A stretch of 64,000 bases of DNA, taken from contig OZ245729.1 of assembly GCA_965227215.1 (NCBI GenBank), positions 558,001-622,000 of the forward strand, read 5' to 3'. Shown here piece after piece: positions 8,713 through 17,011 of this stretch. The number at the start of each line of letters is the position of its first letter. The first letter of the stretch is position 1. The notes under the pieces are model-generated. The model saw only the letters and a list, made by a program, of their open reading frames with translations. It did not search any database and had not been told where the DNA came from. The DNA is from Gracilimonas sp965227215. Its GTDB lineage: Bacteria; Bacteroidota; Rhodothermia; Balneolales; Balneolaceae. A program made the translations under genes and the position numbers.

Positions 8713-9250
8713 AGGAAAAAGGCAAACTTTGTCCACTGGATGCCGAAAGATTTCTCAGCTAATTTACGTGTTGAATGGGATTTTTATCCGATAAGGGAAC
8801 CCGGTTTATGTATACTTTTCTTTGGAGCTGAAGGCTTGAATTGCGAGAGTATTTTTGACCCATCTCTAACAAACCGAGAAGGAATTTATAGCCGCTATCA
8901 CAGAGTGCAAATTAATGCTTACCATATTTACTTATTTTAGAAGAAAACATAGTGCTGAGCGGGCTTTTCAAACCTGTAATCTTCGTAAAAGCAAAGGATT
9001 TCACATGGTTGCTAAAGGAGCAGGTCCTCCATATCGAATTAAATTAGCTAAGAAAAATGGATTGATAGAATTTGGCATCAATGATTTATCACTTTTGAGC
9101 TGGAAGGATGATGGGCAGCATGGGAAAATTTTGGGGAGAGGAAAGGTAGGTTTCAGGCAAATGGCTCCTTTGGTAGAAGAGTATGCAAACATAACTGTTT
9201 ACCAACTAAAATTTTTGCTTGAATGTTATCCACTAATTAGTAAAAATTGA
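8713..9250 (+). pseudogene. DUF1961 family protein, truncated and frameshifted
   Basis: Two plus-strand frames together give one DUF1961-like protein. The first (to the stop near 8940) includes NFVHWMPKDFSANLRVEWDF, PGLCILFFGAEGLN and REGIYSRYHRVQINAYHI; the second takes over near 8930 with YFRRKHSAERAFQTCNLRKS, GFHMVAKGAG and PPYRIKLAKKNGL. A one-base slip in the ttacttatttt tract explains the change of frame. The N-terminus is missing; stops precede 8713 in frame and the IS element lies just upstream. DUF1961 proteins are lectin-like beta-jellyroll proteins often found near polysaccharide lyases. It is not expected to be functional. Confidence 0.75.
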
Positions 9251-9304
9251 GATTATTAGGTATATTAGGTATAGAAATATATTAAACAGCGGATAATATT
9301 AAAG

Positions 9305-10429
9305 ATGGCTATTAATTTTCAGGATTCTACCCCTCTCTACGTTCAAATTGTTAAGGATATAAAGGCTAAAATTTCAAGTGGCAAACTTGAAATTGGGGAA
9401 CAGTTAAAAACACACAAAGAGCTTGCTAAAGAGTATGATGTAAGCTTGATCACTGTTAAAAGTGCGTTGTCTTCTTTGATTGATGAAGGTTATTTATTCA
9501 GCCGTGTAGGTAAAGGAACTTTTGTAGCAAAAAAAGAAGAAACACATTCGATTTCTAAGCACGATTCAGTAGGGTTAGTACTCCAGGATCTTAAAAATCC
9601 TTTCTTCTCTCTGATAGCACATATGGTGGAAGAAACTGCTTATTCGAAAAAGTATAATTTGTTGCTATCAAACAGCTCCAGTAAAATTGAGAAAGAAGAA
9701 GGGCAGATAAAGCACTTTAAGGAAATGGGTGTCAAAGGATTAATAATTGCGACTTTCCGGAAAAAACCACATGCTCCCTCAATCATTCGAAACTTACACA
9801 ATGAAGGCTACCCCTACGTGATGGTATCTTATGTTGAGGACGAAGACATTTGGTATGTAGGTACCGATCACGAAGGAGGAGCTTACATGGGAACCAAACA
9901 TCTTATTGATCTGGGTTATCAGAAAATTGGGTACATCAACAGTCATACGAAAAATGCTCTTGGAGAAGTAAGGCATGAGGGCTTTAAACGAGCATTAGGA
10001 GAACATGGGGTTTCATACGACCCGAACCTAAATCTCATTCCTGCATTTCTGGATTCAATGGGCGGCTTTGACAGCGGATATAATCTTGGTAATGTTTTTG
10101 ACAAGATGGATCAAAAACCGGAAGCTTATTTCTCTTATAATGACCTTACTGCCCTTGGTTTCATAAAACGGATTCAGGAGCTGGGTTACCGTGTTCCTGA
10201 AGATGTGGCTGTCGTCGGTTTTGATGATATTGATCAGTCTGATTATGTAAATGTACCTTTAACCACCATCCACCAGCCCGTAGAAAAGATTGGAGCAGCT
10301 GCAATTGATACGTTGATTAGCAGGATTGAAGGAAAAGAAGCTGACACACATCGCATCATTTTTCCTCCTACTCTTGTGGTCAGGGAATCATGCGGAGCTA
10401 AACTGCGTGAAAAAATAGAACAGGGGTAA
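9305..10429 (+). CDS. GntR-type regulator with LacI-like sensor domain
   Basis: The 374-residue protein fuses a GntR winged helix (residues 1-75: PLYVQIVKDIKAKISSGKLE, and VSLITVKSALSSLIDEGYLF) to a LacI/PBP-type ligand domain (from GLVLQDLKNPFFSLIAHMVE to the end), the arrangement known from AraR. It most likely senses a sugar or oligosaccharide and represses genes by binding a palindromic operator. It ends 11 bp from the convergent GH28 gene, and a good palindrome lies in front of the receptor gene at the other end of the glycan operon, so that operon is the probable target. This last link is inference. Confidence 0.88.
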   Translation: MAINFQDSTPLYVQIVKDIKAKISSGKLEIGEQLKTHKELAKEYDVSLITVKSALSSLIDEGYLFSRVGKGTFVAKKEETHSISKHDSVGLVLQDLKNPFFSLIAHMVEETAYSKKYNLLLSNSSSKIEKEEGQIKHFKEMGVKGLIIATFRKKPHAPSIIRNLHNEGYPYVMVSYVEDEDIWYVGTDHEGGAYMGTKHLIDLGYQKIGYINSHTKNALGEVRHEGFKRALGEHGVSYDPNLNLIPAFLDSMGGFDSGYNLGNVFDKMDQKPEAYFSYNDLTALGFIKRIQELGYRVPEDVAVVGFDDIDQSDYVNVPLTTIHQPVEKIGAAAIDTLISRIEGKEADTHRIIFPPTLVVRESCGAKLREKIEQG

Positions 10430-10439
10430 CTTTAAATAG

Positions 10440-11792
10440 CTATTTTGGAACGTCCAACTTTTTGCCGTTTATCCAGACATTCTGATACCGGAGATTTTCT
10501 ACATTTGATATGTTTTGTGGAACTTCAGCTTCCATAATCATTAAATCATTCACTAGTATGTTGCTGGCCGGCATTTCAGGGATACCCAGAATTTCAATAC
10601 CAACACGCGATTTTTTTGCCTTGACCTTTTCTATTACAAAGTGGTCATACTCGGCGGGATAATTACCCCTGCGGTGAGAATGATAGTTGGTATGAAAGCG
10701 TAGCAGAATATCAGCCTCTTCAACTTCTGTATTTCTGACAAATACATTCCTAATAAAACCTCCGCGATCCAAATTAGATTTGAAATAAATAGCTGAAGCA
10801 ACTTTTCCCAGCCTATTATTCTCCATGTAGATGTTTTGTACACCACCAGACATCTCGCTCCCAACGGCCAGAGCATTATGCCCTTCCATATAATTGTTTC
10901 GAATAAGAATATCTTCGCTGGTTTTAGCTACCCTCCATCCATCCTGATCCCGACCAGATTTTATCACAATACTATCATCCCCGGTAGAAAAACTATTGTC
11001 CTCAATAAGAGCCCTAGTTGAGGAGTCGAGTACAACACCATCATTATTTAACCGGTAGCTTTCAACCTTCACATTTCTCAACGTAATCTGAGAACTATAG
11101 ATAAAATGATTCACCCACATTGGGGAGTTTTTAATGGTAATGCTTTCCACTAATATCTGTGAACTGGCAAAGAACTGAATAAAACTGGGTCTTAAATAAT
11201 CATCTAAGCCAAATATACGCTCATGAACAGGTACACCTTTTGCACCCATTTCCCTGAGGCGATTTTGAGCCTCATCCTGTTTGGCCCGCCAGGTAGCAAA
11301 TCCTTTTTCAGCATTTCCATTGAGTGTTCCGCTACCTGTAACGGCTACATTATGCACCTGGTATGCATAAATCAATGGAGAAAAATTATAAGCCTCTGTT
11401 CCTTCCCAGCGGGTGAGTACCTGTGGCAGATAATCAACAGGATCATCACTAAAAACCAGTTCAGCACTATCAGAAATAAGCAGGTTGATGTTACTTTTTA
11501 AGTGAATGGGACCTTTTACATGCCATCTTCCTTCAGGAATAATGACGTTACCCCCACCCTCGAAATTAGCCTTTTTTATTGCTTCTTGAATGCCTGGCAA
11601 TGCATTGGAGGTATCTGCACCGAAATCTGTAATCACATAGTCTCGATTGGGGAATTCGGGTAGGTTTATTGCTTTGATAATTTCCTTAGCCTGATGCCAG
11701 CCAGAAGATTGAGCTACTACTGTGGAGTGAGATATGAACCACAGCATAGCAACTTTCATCAAAAATAATAGACACCCTCTCTTTTTCTTCAT
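10440..11792 (-). CDS. Glycoside hydrolase family 28 (polygalacturonase-like), secreted
   Basis: A 450-residue protein with a signal peptide (residues 1-27, ending VVAQ) and a right-handed beta-helix. GH28 landmarks appear in order: the leading VITDFGADTSNALPGIQEAI, NNDGVVLDSS (usually NTDG), TGDDSIVIKSG (catalytic Asp pair), and GHNALAVGSEMSGGVQNI (usually G-H-G). The changes NTD to NND and GHG to GHN suggest a specialised specificity, for example exo-acting or rhamnogalacturonan-type, rather than a classic endo-polygalacturonase. It is the final gene of the minus-strand glycan operon and starts where the SSS symporter gene ends. Confidence 0.88.
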   Translation of the reverse strand: MKKKRGCLLFLMKVAMLWFISHSTVVAQSSGWHQAKEIIKAINLPEFPNRDYVITDFGADTSNALPGIQEAIKKANFEGGGNVIIPEGRWHVKGPIHLKSNINLLISDSAELVFSDDPVDYLPQVLTRWEGTEAYNFSPLIYAYQVHNVAVTGSGTLNGNAEKGFATWRAKQDEAQNRLREMGAKGVPVHERIFGLDDYLRPSFIQFFASSQILVESITIKNSPMWVNHFIYSSQITLRNVKVESYRLNNDGVVLDSSTRALIEDNSFSTGDDSIVIKSGRDQDGWRVAKTSEDILIRNNYMEGHNALAVGSEMSGGVQNIYMENNRLGKVASAIYFKSNLDRGGFIRNVFVRNTEVEEADILLRFHTNYHSHRRGNYPAEYDHFVIEKVKAKKSRVGIEILGIPEMPASNILVNDLMIMEAEVPQNISNVENLRYQNVWINGKKLDVPK

Positions 11793-13577
11793 CTAAACAA
11801 AGCTTAGAAAGTAGGCTAACAACAGATAGCCCATTACTATGACCCATGATATCCCAAATCCTTTAAGATCTACTTCATAATTTTTGAAACTGAAGGTTTT
11901 ACGCAGATTCAGTAAATCTACAAGCAACAGTCCTTCTCCATTTTGAAGTGCCATTTCGTTATCCAGCAACTTGGTTTTTCCTTTTGCTTTTGCTTTTGCT
12001 TTTGGAATATCGTCGGCAACATTGCTGTCCTCAGAATCTGGAATCAGGGTAGCATCATCAATATCAGTCTCATCAACATCAGAAACTTTGATGCCTGCCT
12101 CTTTGAGACGGTCTTCATGACCAACCGGAGTATTAAGCAGAGAATAGAATACATTCAATTTATCCTCATCCTCTTGTTTGGTGAAGTAGCTTACAGTGAT
12201 CATGGTAGCAAAGCCTACCGGCAGATAAAGGGCTACCTGCTCCGAAAACGTCCACCCATAAAAGTCTGTAGTAAAGGCCAAAATAGCTGTGATAATCATC
12301 GAAGACCACGCCCCATAGCGATTTGCCTTCTTCCAGAAAATACCCATCCAGAATGCAATACCAAGAAAGGCCATAATTTTCCAGATCAGAAACAATCCTT
12401 CAACTACTGATGGAATATAAAGCGCGATTCCAACTCCTGCTGCTACTACAGCTACAGAACTTACCCGAGCAACGGTCAAATAATGTTCCTGATCAGCTCC
12501 TTTATTCAAAAAGCGCTGGTAGAAATTTCGGGTAAATAAAGCCGAACCATTCACCATAAAGTTATTACAGGCTGCAACTACCGCTGCAACTATAGCCGCA
12601 ATCATCAACCCGATGAAACCGGTGGGAAGCAGCTCTAGAATAGCCAATCCAAAAGCTTGTTCCCTTTGAGATACGTCTGCAATCATCAAAGATGGAAATA
12701 CCACCGCAATAAAAATTCCACTGAAAACCCAGCCCAGCGTCACAAATCGTTTCAGAAAGTTTCCGTAAGTCCAGCCGCTTCTACAACTGATTTCTGTTTT
12801 ACCTGAACCATTGATTGACATATGGTGAGGCTGAACTACCACGCCCACCAAACCATTAAGAACTGCCATCACAATAAAGAAAAGGGTGACCTCCTCGTTT
12901 GCAACCAGGCTAAACCAATCATCCGGTAAAGCCTCGTGAACTGCGGCCATTCCTCCGGCTTGTTCCAGCGCAAAAGGAATAAGTAGAAAAGAAAGCAGAA
13001 TAATAAAGAAGCCCTGAATCAACTGAGTACTTGCTGCAGCAACTAATCCTCCCAGTAATCCGTATAAAACGAAGAAAGCAACCATACCAAATACCGCCAT
13101 TTCGGTAGAGATTACTCCCCCGCTCACAGCTTCTATGGTTACACCAGTACCCTTGAGAACTACCCCAATATTTGCAGCAAACCAAGCCAAGCCTACAAAT
13201 GCGTAAGCTGCTCCCATGCTGGTTCCGTAGCGCTCTTCAAAAAAGTCCCCAATGGTTATGTATCTAAGTCGACGATAAATGGGTGATATCAGCCAATAAA
13301 ATGGAGTCGAGAACAGGTAGAGCCATTGATACCAAATGCCCGCCAGTCCGATTTGAGAGGATGCTCCAATTACGGCTACCGCCTGATCTGCGCGGGTACC
13401 GGCTCCAAATGCCTGGGCAATCATAAGAAGCTTACCAAATCGACGCCCACCCATAAAGTAATCGCCGGTAGATTTTACAGCTTTATTCGAATACCAACCA
13501 ATGGCTGTGATCAATACAATATAGCCGGCAATAACGGCCCAGTCTAAAAGGGTGATTCCAAGAAATACAGTATCCAT
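11793..13577 (-). CDS. Sodium:solute symporter (SSS) with charged C-terminal insertion
   Basis: A 594-residue SSS-family symporter with about 13 transmembrane helices; the N-terminal signature GWYSNKAVKSTGDYFMGGRR and the internal GFIGLMIAAIVAAVVAACNN are typical. It probably imports the uronide or oligosaccharide freed by the flanking GH28 and GH105 enzymes. Between the last helices, residues about 455-560 form a hydrophilic insertion with an Ala-Lys run (KAKAKAKGKTK) encoded by a near-perfect gcttttgcttttgctttt repeat at 11978-12002 on the plus strand. The start is 2 bp after the GH105 stop. Confidence 0.9.
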   Translation of the reverse strand: MDTVFLGITLLDWAVIAGYIVLITAIGWYSNKAVKSTGDYFMGGRRFGKLLMIAQAFGAGTRADQAVAVIGASSQIGLAGIWYQWLYLFSTPFYWLISPIYRRLRYITIGDFFEERYGTSMGAAYAFVGLAWFAANIGVVLKGTGVTIEAVSGGVISTEMAVFGMVAFFVLYGLLGGLVAAASTQLIQGFFIILLSFLLIPFALEQAGGMAAVHEALPDDWFSLVANEEVTLFFIVMAVLNGLVGVVVQPHHMSINGSGKTEISCRSGWTYGNFLKRFVTLGWVFSGIFIAVVFPSLMIADVSQREQAFGLAILELLPTGFIGLMIAAIVAAVVAACNNFMVNGSALFTRNFYQRFLNKGADQEHYLTVARVSSVAVVAAGVGIALYIPSVVEGLFLIWKIMAFLGIAFWMGIFWKKANRYGAWSSMIITAILAFTTDFYGWTFSEQVALYLPVGFATMITVSYFTKQEDEDKLNVFYSLLNTPVGHEDRLKEAGIKVSDVDETDIDDATLIPDSEDSNVADDIPKAKAKAKGKTKLLDNEMALQNGEGLLLVDLLNLRKTFSFKNYEVDLKGFGISWVIVMGYLLLAYFLSFV

Positions 13578-13579
13578 GT

Positions 13580-15373
13580 CTATTCCCCTGCTCTTTGTTG
13601 ATATCGTTCTACGGAAATAGCTGCATACAATAAAGCACCCAGTCCTCGAGGATCACTCTTTCTGGTTCCCCAGTTTGCGTATTCTTCATCAGAGAAAAAG
13701 ATAGGCGTTCCTCTTACAATACCCACCACATCTCCTTCATCATCGATTTGTTGTGTAAGTGATGCCCAGCCTTTGTTGATAGCTTCATCATAGGTTGTTC
13801 TATCCAACCAGCCTTCATTTACACCCGTAGCAAATGCCCTTACAAACATGGCGGTTGCGGATGTTTCAAGATACGTTGATGGATCGTCCAGCACCTGATG
13901 CCATCTCCCATCGTCAGACTGAACGGCTAACAAGCCTTCTGAATGGCGGGTAAAAATCCTTTTGATTTCTTCTTTTTGGGGATGATCATCAGGCATCGCA
14001 AGTAACAACTCCGTTTTCGCCATCATGGTCCAGCCATTAGCTCTTCCCCATTTAGTGGATGAATGCTCATCAGGCCCTGAGAAGTATCCATGCCAATAGA
14101 TTTTGGAAGGCTCGTCCAGAAGATATTGATCAAACTTGATAACCTGATCTACTACTTCATCCAGATATTTTGCTTCACCGGTCAGCTCATGCATTTTTAG
14201 CAGAACTATACTGGCCATGAATAAATCATCAGCCCAAACTGACATTGTATCGGGAGTAAATCGAGCAAAAGTACCATCCGACATCCTTGAGGCATCGTTC
14301 ATGATGTAATCGGTAACCCGTCTGGCCAGCTTGTATTCCTCTGAATCCATATCAATTTGATCCTGAGCAATTAATCGGTTTACATAAGGAACCGTTTGCA
14401 TGCCCATATCATCCAGCAAGGAAAAGCGGAAGTAATGTCCGAATGGACTTTCGATTAACCCGTAATCTTCCCGCATTTGTGCAATGTCATTAATATTATC
14501 GAGCAAGAAATCCATATGCTGATTGATATAATCACTGTAATCCAGAGAAGAAAATTCATTGGAAACATTATTCATTGCATCAAGGAAAGTTCCTCCGGAA
14601 TAGTGCCAGTTTTGATAAGTCAGCCAGCCTGGCAGCGACTTCACTAAATGTTTTTTGGGTAGATCCCATCGCACCGACTCACCATTCACCGATGTAAACT
14701 CAGCTATAACCAGCTCTTTCGGACTTAACAACGGATTCAAAAATTGCATCTCTTCTGCATCACCATCAACAGGCCCAACCCACCAATATCCAAATCCGGC
14801 CAATTCTTCTTCTGTAGATGGAGCATGAACTTCAACAGCCGGGTGACTCAATCCATTATCAGACCGTACTACATTAAAATATATACGATTTGGCGCTTCT
14901 GTATTTCTTGGTGTGAACTTGATGCCCAACTGATATTCCCCGTCTTCAAGTTCTATCGGGAAACGATCTTCATATTCAAACAAACCATAATCAATATACT
15001 CAAAATGACCTGCTCCAGTTAAGGATTCTGTATAGATTGTCTCTCCATTTAGTACCACTTTGATCGTTCCTGCCGGATAAGTAAGCGCAAATTGCGGAGC
15101 AAAATCATAATCTCCAAGTCCTTCAGCTTTAATCACAGACCGAGCATAAAAAACACCTCTTTCACCAGCTGGGAACTCAACCATAAATACGCCATCCTGT
15201 TCAAACTCTTGCACAGCGGGTTCAAAGTGAAATTCGGTTCCTTCCACAATCACATCCGAAACGTGCCGGGCAAATTCCTCCGGAGTCATTGCCTGGTCTT
15301 GTTGTGATGTACAACCGAGGATGGTAGCTGTAAGCAAAATAGTTAGGGTTGACAGATATCTTAGCATATTCAT
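13580..15373 (-). CDS. GH105 unsaturated glucuronyl/galacturonyl hydrolase lipoprotein
   Basis: A 597-residue lipoprotein: signal with lipobox TILGC (Cys about residue 21), an N-terminal beta-sandwich-like domain of about 190 residues, then an (alpha/alpha)6-barrel of the GH88/GH105 type. Key blocks are SVWADDLFMASIVLLKMHEL (catalytic Asp), KWGRANGWTMMAKTELLLAM and DDGRWHQVLDDPSTYLETSA. Such enzymes remove the unsaturated uronic acid left by polysaccharide lyases, so a lyase should act upstream. The extra N-terminal domain makes it longer than single-domain GH105 enzymes (about 370 residues). Confidence 0.88.
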   Translation of the reverse strand: MNMLRYLSTLTILLTATILGCTSQQDQAMTPEEFARHVSDVIVEGTEFHFEPAVQEFEQDGVFMVEFPAGERGVFYARSVIKAEGLGDYDFAPQFALTYPAGTIKVVLNGETIYTESLTGAGHFEYIDYGLFEYEDRFPIELEDGEYQLGIKFTPRNTEAPNRIYFNVVRSDNGLSHPAVEVHAPSTEEELAGFGYWWVGPVDGDAEEMQFLNPLLSPKELVIAEFTSVNGESVRWDLPKKHLVKSLPGWLTYQNWHYSGGTFLDAMNNVSNEFSSLDYSDYINQHMDFLLDNINDIAQMREDYGLIESPFGHYFRFSLLDDMGMQTVPYVNRLIAQDQIDMDSEEYKLARRVTDYIMNDASRMSDGTFARFTPDTMSVWADDLFMASIVLLKMHELTGEAKYLDEVVDQVIKFDQYLLDEPSKIYWHGYFSGPDEHSSTKWGRANGWTMMAKTELLLAMPDDHPQKEEIKRIFTRHSEGLLAVQSDDGRWHQVLDDPSTYLETSATAMFVRAFATGVNEGWLDRTTYDEAINKGWASLTQQIDDEGDVVGIVRGTPIFFSDEEYANWGTRKSDPRGLGALLYAAISVERYQQRAGE

Positions 15374-15406
15374 AATTGGTCGGTTTCAGTTGAGAAATCG
15401 TAATTC

Positions 15407-16237
15407 TTATCGTTTATAGATGAGTGGGTTTAGTTCCGTTGCAGCTATATCTCCGGGCTCAAGTCCGGGAAGAAAAGCATCTCGATCTTCAGGGTGAGCT
15501 GAATTAGTAAATTCACTCACTCTAATTCCATCTTCCATATATATAATAGTCATCACCGCACGAACTTTATCAGAAATATTTGCACTGGCACGATGGAAGG
15601 TCCACCCGCCATGAAAACTAATTTCACCCGCATCGAAGCCCTCATCTACAAGTTCCAGATTAGCATCAGATAATGCTTTTTGAATTTTTTCTTCACTGTC
15701 GTCACTAATCTCCATGTCGCGGCCAAAATCATAGTTATGGCTTTTTTTACTGAAAGCCAGCGGCCCCATATTCGGAGTTGTTTTTTGAAGAGGAATCCAG
15801 GCGGTAATTGTATTGTCAGTTTCCAGCGGCCAATAATATTGATCCGCGTGCCAGGGGGTAATATTCCTGACTTTCTCTCCGCTGGGTTCTTTGTATAAAG
15901 CCTGATCGTGATACAATCTGACTCCTTCCACCTGCATTAAATCTGCAGCCAACTTACCTAACCTCTTGCTGAGAACCAGCTTTTTTATCGTGTCGTTAGT
16001 TTTAAACAGGTTGCCAATTTGTATAAAAGCTTTCTCAAAGGTTGAACGCTCTTCCATTGGTTTTTTTAGCATTGGGTTTTTCTCGTGAACTACTTTTGTG
16101 ATCTCCGCATTAAAATAATCCAGTGTTTCCTCGTCCAATACTTGCTTTAGTTTTATAAATCCATTTTCCTGATAAAACTCAATGTCTTCAGGTTTCAAAT
16201 CGTAGGGTTCGCTTAGTTTTTGATCGATCGTACTCAT
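15407..16237 (-). CDS. Phytanoyl-CoA dioxygenase (PhyH) family protein
   Basis: A 276-residue non-haem iron/2-oxoglutarate dioxygenase-like protein. The iron facial triad is visible as His and Asp in ITPWHADQYYWPLET and a distal His in GGWTFHRASANIS, with the 2-oxoglutarate Arg expected in KVRAVMTIIYMED. Its start overlaps the end of the NagB-like gene by four bases (16234-16237), so the two are translationally coupled. The substrate is unknown; a hydroxylated or O-methylated sugar derivative is possible. PhyH proteins are frequent passengers in marine glycan loci, though their role there is not clear to me. Confidence 0.82.
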   Translation of the reverse strand: MSTIDQKLSEPYDLKPEDIEFYQENGFIKLKQVLDEETLDYFNAEITKVVHEKNPMLKKPMEERSTFEKAFIQIGNLFKTNDTIKKLVLSKRLGKLAADLMQVEGVRLYHDQALYKEPSGEKVRNITPWHADQYYWPLETDNTITAWIPLQKTTPNMGPLAFSKKSHNYDFGRDMEISDDSEEKIQKALSDANLELVDEGFDAGEISFHGGWTFHRASANISDKVRAVMTIIYMEDGIRVSEFTNSAHPEDRDAFLPGLEPGDIAATELNPLIYKR

Positions 16238-16986
16238 GATATTTTTTCCATTATATTTTGAGATGAGTGATTATCTATGAATAAGGTAGCTTGCGGATGA
16301 AGCCTAAGTACTGTAGCGGGGCAGCTTGTTGAAACAGGACCAAATAATGTTTTTTCAATTGCATTGGCTTTACTTTCTCCGGGTACCACCACTGAAAGAA
16401 AATCTGCTTTCATTAAGGCCGGAATTGTAAGTGTAACTGCCTTGTCAGGCACTTCCTCTATTTTTTTAAATGCGCCATCATTTACCTGTTGCTGACGACA
16501 AACTTCATCCAGCTCAACTATTTTTATAGTTTCCGGGTCGTCAAAATCTGCTACCGGAGGATCGTTAAAAGCCAAGTGACCATTTTCTCCTATTCCCATA
16601 CAAACAATATCGATGGGTGATGCTTCAATTTTTCGGGCATAGGCCTTCCAGTCATCTCCGATGTAATTCACTTCAGCAAATTTTTTATGGCTGAATAAAT
16701 GATCCTTCAGGAATTTCCCAAAACGCTGGGGGGCTTCATCTGAAAGCGTGTGATATTCGTCCATATGAAAGGCAATAATCTTATTCCAGGGGATGTCCTG
16801 TTCCAGCAATTCAGCTAAAAACTCTTGTTGAGAAACAGCTGATGCAAAAATAATGCGCACCTCATCTTTTCTCTCAGCTACTTTGTTAATCTGTTCTGCA
16901 ACTAATTCAGCAGCACTTTGCCCCATTTGAAGCCGGTCTTCAAATACAGATACATTAAGCTGATCAATTTTCGTTTGGATATTCAT
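16234..16986 (-). CDS. Glucosamine-6-phosphate deaminase-like isomerase
   Basis: A 250-residue NagB/RpiA/6-phosphogluconolactonase-fold protein. The motifs IIAFHMDEYHTLSDEAPQRF and CMGIGENGHLAFNDPPVADF match NagB (catalytic Asp in MDEY, His in GHLAF). It would convert glucosamine-6-phosphate to fructose-6-phosphate. The adjacent GH20 enzyme suggests an amino sugar as source. It is somewhat diverged, and members annotated NagB in sugar loci may act on other phosphosugars, so I leave out the gene symbol. Confidence 0.8.
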   Translation of the reverse strand: MNIQTKIDQLNVSVFEDRLQMGQSAAELVAEQINKVAERKDEVRIIFASAVSQQEFLAELLEQDIPWNKIIAFHMDEYHTLSDEAPQRFGKFLKDHLFSHKKFAEVNYIGDDWKAYARKIEASPIDIVCMGIGENGHLAFNDPPVADFDDPETIKIVELDEVCRQQQVNDGAFKKIEEVPDKAVTLTIPALMKADFLSVVVPGESKANAIEKTLFGPVSTSCPATVLRLHPQATLFIDNHSSQNIMEKIS

Positions 16987-17011
16987 GGATTATCGTCTTC
17001 CCAATTTTTCT

